The translations under genes were made by a program, and so were the position numbers. 6,075 nt of DNA from Chloroflexota bacterium (GTDB lineage Bacteria > Chloroflexota > Dehalococcoidia > DSTF01 > RBG-16-68-14), in NCBI GenBank assembly GCA_022573935.1, contig JACZTE010000069.1, positions 1-6,075 of the forward strand. The letters run 5' to 3'. Positions 5,542-6,075 of the stretch are shown one piece after another (the stretch's first letter is position 1; each line of letters begins with the position of its first letter). Below the pieces are notes generated by a model. That model did no database searches and was not told the origin of the DNA. It saw only the letters and a list, made by a program, of their open reading frames with translations.

Positions 5542-5565
5542 GGGACACAGCTTTAGCTCTGTCCC
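5542..5565. repeat. Intergenic palindrome, copy 3 (GGGACA-c-AGCT-TT-AGCT-c-TGTCCC)
   Basis: The 24-base element pairs GGGACA (5542-5547) with TGTCCC (5560-5565) and AGCT (5549-5552) with AGCT (5555-5558), with one C-C mismatch. The arms match the GGGACAGG...CCTGTCCC arms of copy 1. It lies downstream of purA and upstream of the CopD-like promoter. It could also help end purA transcription, but no T run follows on the minus strand. Confidence 0.55.
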
Positions 5566-5584
5566 TACAGATGCCCATTTGCGC

Positions 5585-5600
5585 CAGCGGCGTTACGCTG
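5585..5600 (-). terminator. Weak hairpin shortly after purA
   Basis: CAGCG at 5585-5589 and CGCTG at 5596-5600 form a five-base GC-rich stem with a six-base loop, 20-35 bases past the purA stop. No uridine tract follows, so intrinsic termination is doubtful; together with palindrome copy 3 it may slow polymerase or protect the RNA end. Confidence 0.25.
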
Positions 5601-5619
5601 TTCGAGACCAGCGACCAGA

Positions 5620-6075
5620 CTAGCGGATGATCATCTGCTCTCGCTCCGGCCCCACCGAGACGTACTCGATGCGGCAGCCGAGCAGATCCTCGATGCGCTC
5701 CACGTAGGTCTGCGCCTCCTTCGGCAGGTCGCTGAAGCGGCGCGCGTCAGAGGTGCTCTGTCGCCAGCCGGGATGCTCCTCGTAGACCGGCGTGACCCGC
5801 TCAAGCACCGCCGTCGCCGATGGGAACGATTCTACCGGCTGGCCGTCCAGCTCGTACGCGGTGCAGACTTGGATGGACGGGAAGTTGTCGAGCACGTCCA
5901 GGCGACTGAGGACGGCACTGGTCACGCCGTTCACGCGCACACTGTAACGGGAGGCGACAGCGTCGAACCAGCCGCAGCGGCGCGGGCGGCCCGTGGTCGC
6001 GCCGAACTCGGGCTCCGGGCCTTCGCCACGCAGAATGTCGCCTGTTTCGCCCAGCAGCTCCGTGGGCATCGGCCC
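5620..6075 (-). CDS. purA: Adenylosuccinate synthetase, C-terminal part
   Basis: The frame continues past the right edge (reading GPMPTELLG from the last bases), so the 5' part is missing; about 151 of a usual ~430 residues are visible. Adenylosuccinate synthetase joins IMP and aspartate using GTP, the first committed step to AMP, in the cytoplasm. Diagnostic motifs: 'PTELLGETG'; GATTGRPRRCGWFD, the substrate-binding loop with its arginines; 'VNGVTSAVLSRLDVLD'; 'VCTAYELDG'; 'PGW' before the C-terminal part; and 'LPKEAQTYVERIEDLLGCRIEYVSVGPEREQMI', the standard end containing the nucleotide-contacting VGPxR. All visible key residues are present and the reading frame is intact to its TAG stop. 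The next minus-strand gene has its own promoter 130 bases on, so purA probably ends its own transcript. Confidence 0.96.
   Translation of the reverse strand, partial: GPMPTELLGETGDILRGEGPEPEFGATTGRPRRCGWFDAVASRYSVRVNGVTSAVLSRLDVLDNFPSIQVCTAYELDGQPVESFPSATAVLERVTPVYEEHPGWRQSTSDARRFSDLPKEAQTYVERIEDLLGCRIEYVSVGPEREQMIIR

Noticed and set aside
1..6075. A defence, CRISPR, mobile-element or other new multi-gene system
   Set aside because: No array-like spaced repeats, transposase, integrase, toxin-antitoxin pair or nuclease was found; the genes are housekeeping or envelope types.

Overview
The window is GC-rich bacterial DNA carrying seven genes: five intact or nearly intact, and two cut by the window edges. 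The mix of a divergent YchF-type ATPase, a cysteine-poor XdhC protein, a CopD-like membrane protein, an SH3-like/PD40 propeller protein and short GGGACAGG...CCTGTCCC-type palindromes between genes suggests a Chloroflexota-like bacterium (perhaps Dehalococcoidia or a relative). That placement is recalled family knowledge, not a computed result.

Layout. Left, plus strand: the 3' end of an unrecognised alpha/beta protein with an eight-glutamate tail (2-643). It is followed by a sigma70-type promoter (675-704) and a small membrane-anchored protein of LmeA/DUF2993-like appearance (about 744-1334). Its probable start is not an ATG, GTG or TTG codon. From 1360 rightwards everything is on the minus strand. 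In the direction of transcription the order is: purA 3' end (6075-5620), a 240-base gap with palindromes and an extended -10 promoter, a four-helix CopD-like membrane protein (5379-4888), a 127-base gap with another palindrome, a YchF/DUF933 ATPase (4760-3672), an XdhC/CoxI protein (3661-2825), and a membrane-anchored SH3-like plus PD40 propeller protein (2821-1360). The propeller gene has a one-base frame disruption in its Thr/Pro linker. The plus-strand small gene and the propeller gene converge with only 25 bases between their stops.

How the genes relate. The ATPase, xdhC and propeller genes are packed (gaps of 10 and 3 bases) and are probably co-transcribed and translationally coupled. 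The CopD-like gene, with its own promoter, may feed the same transcript through the palindrome-bearing gap. No shared pathway is evident: purine synthesis (PurA), ribosome-associated ATPase (YchF type), molybdenum-cofactor maturation (XdhC type) and a surface or extracytoplasmic propeller do not form a known system. I found no CRISPR array, transposase, RNA gene or defence module. The points most worth attention are the broken propeller gene, the 14-base tandem duplication that appears to have remodelled the ATPase/xdhC junction, the unusual start of the small anchored protein, and the palindrome family.
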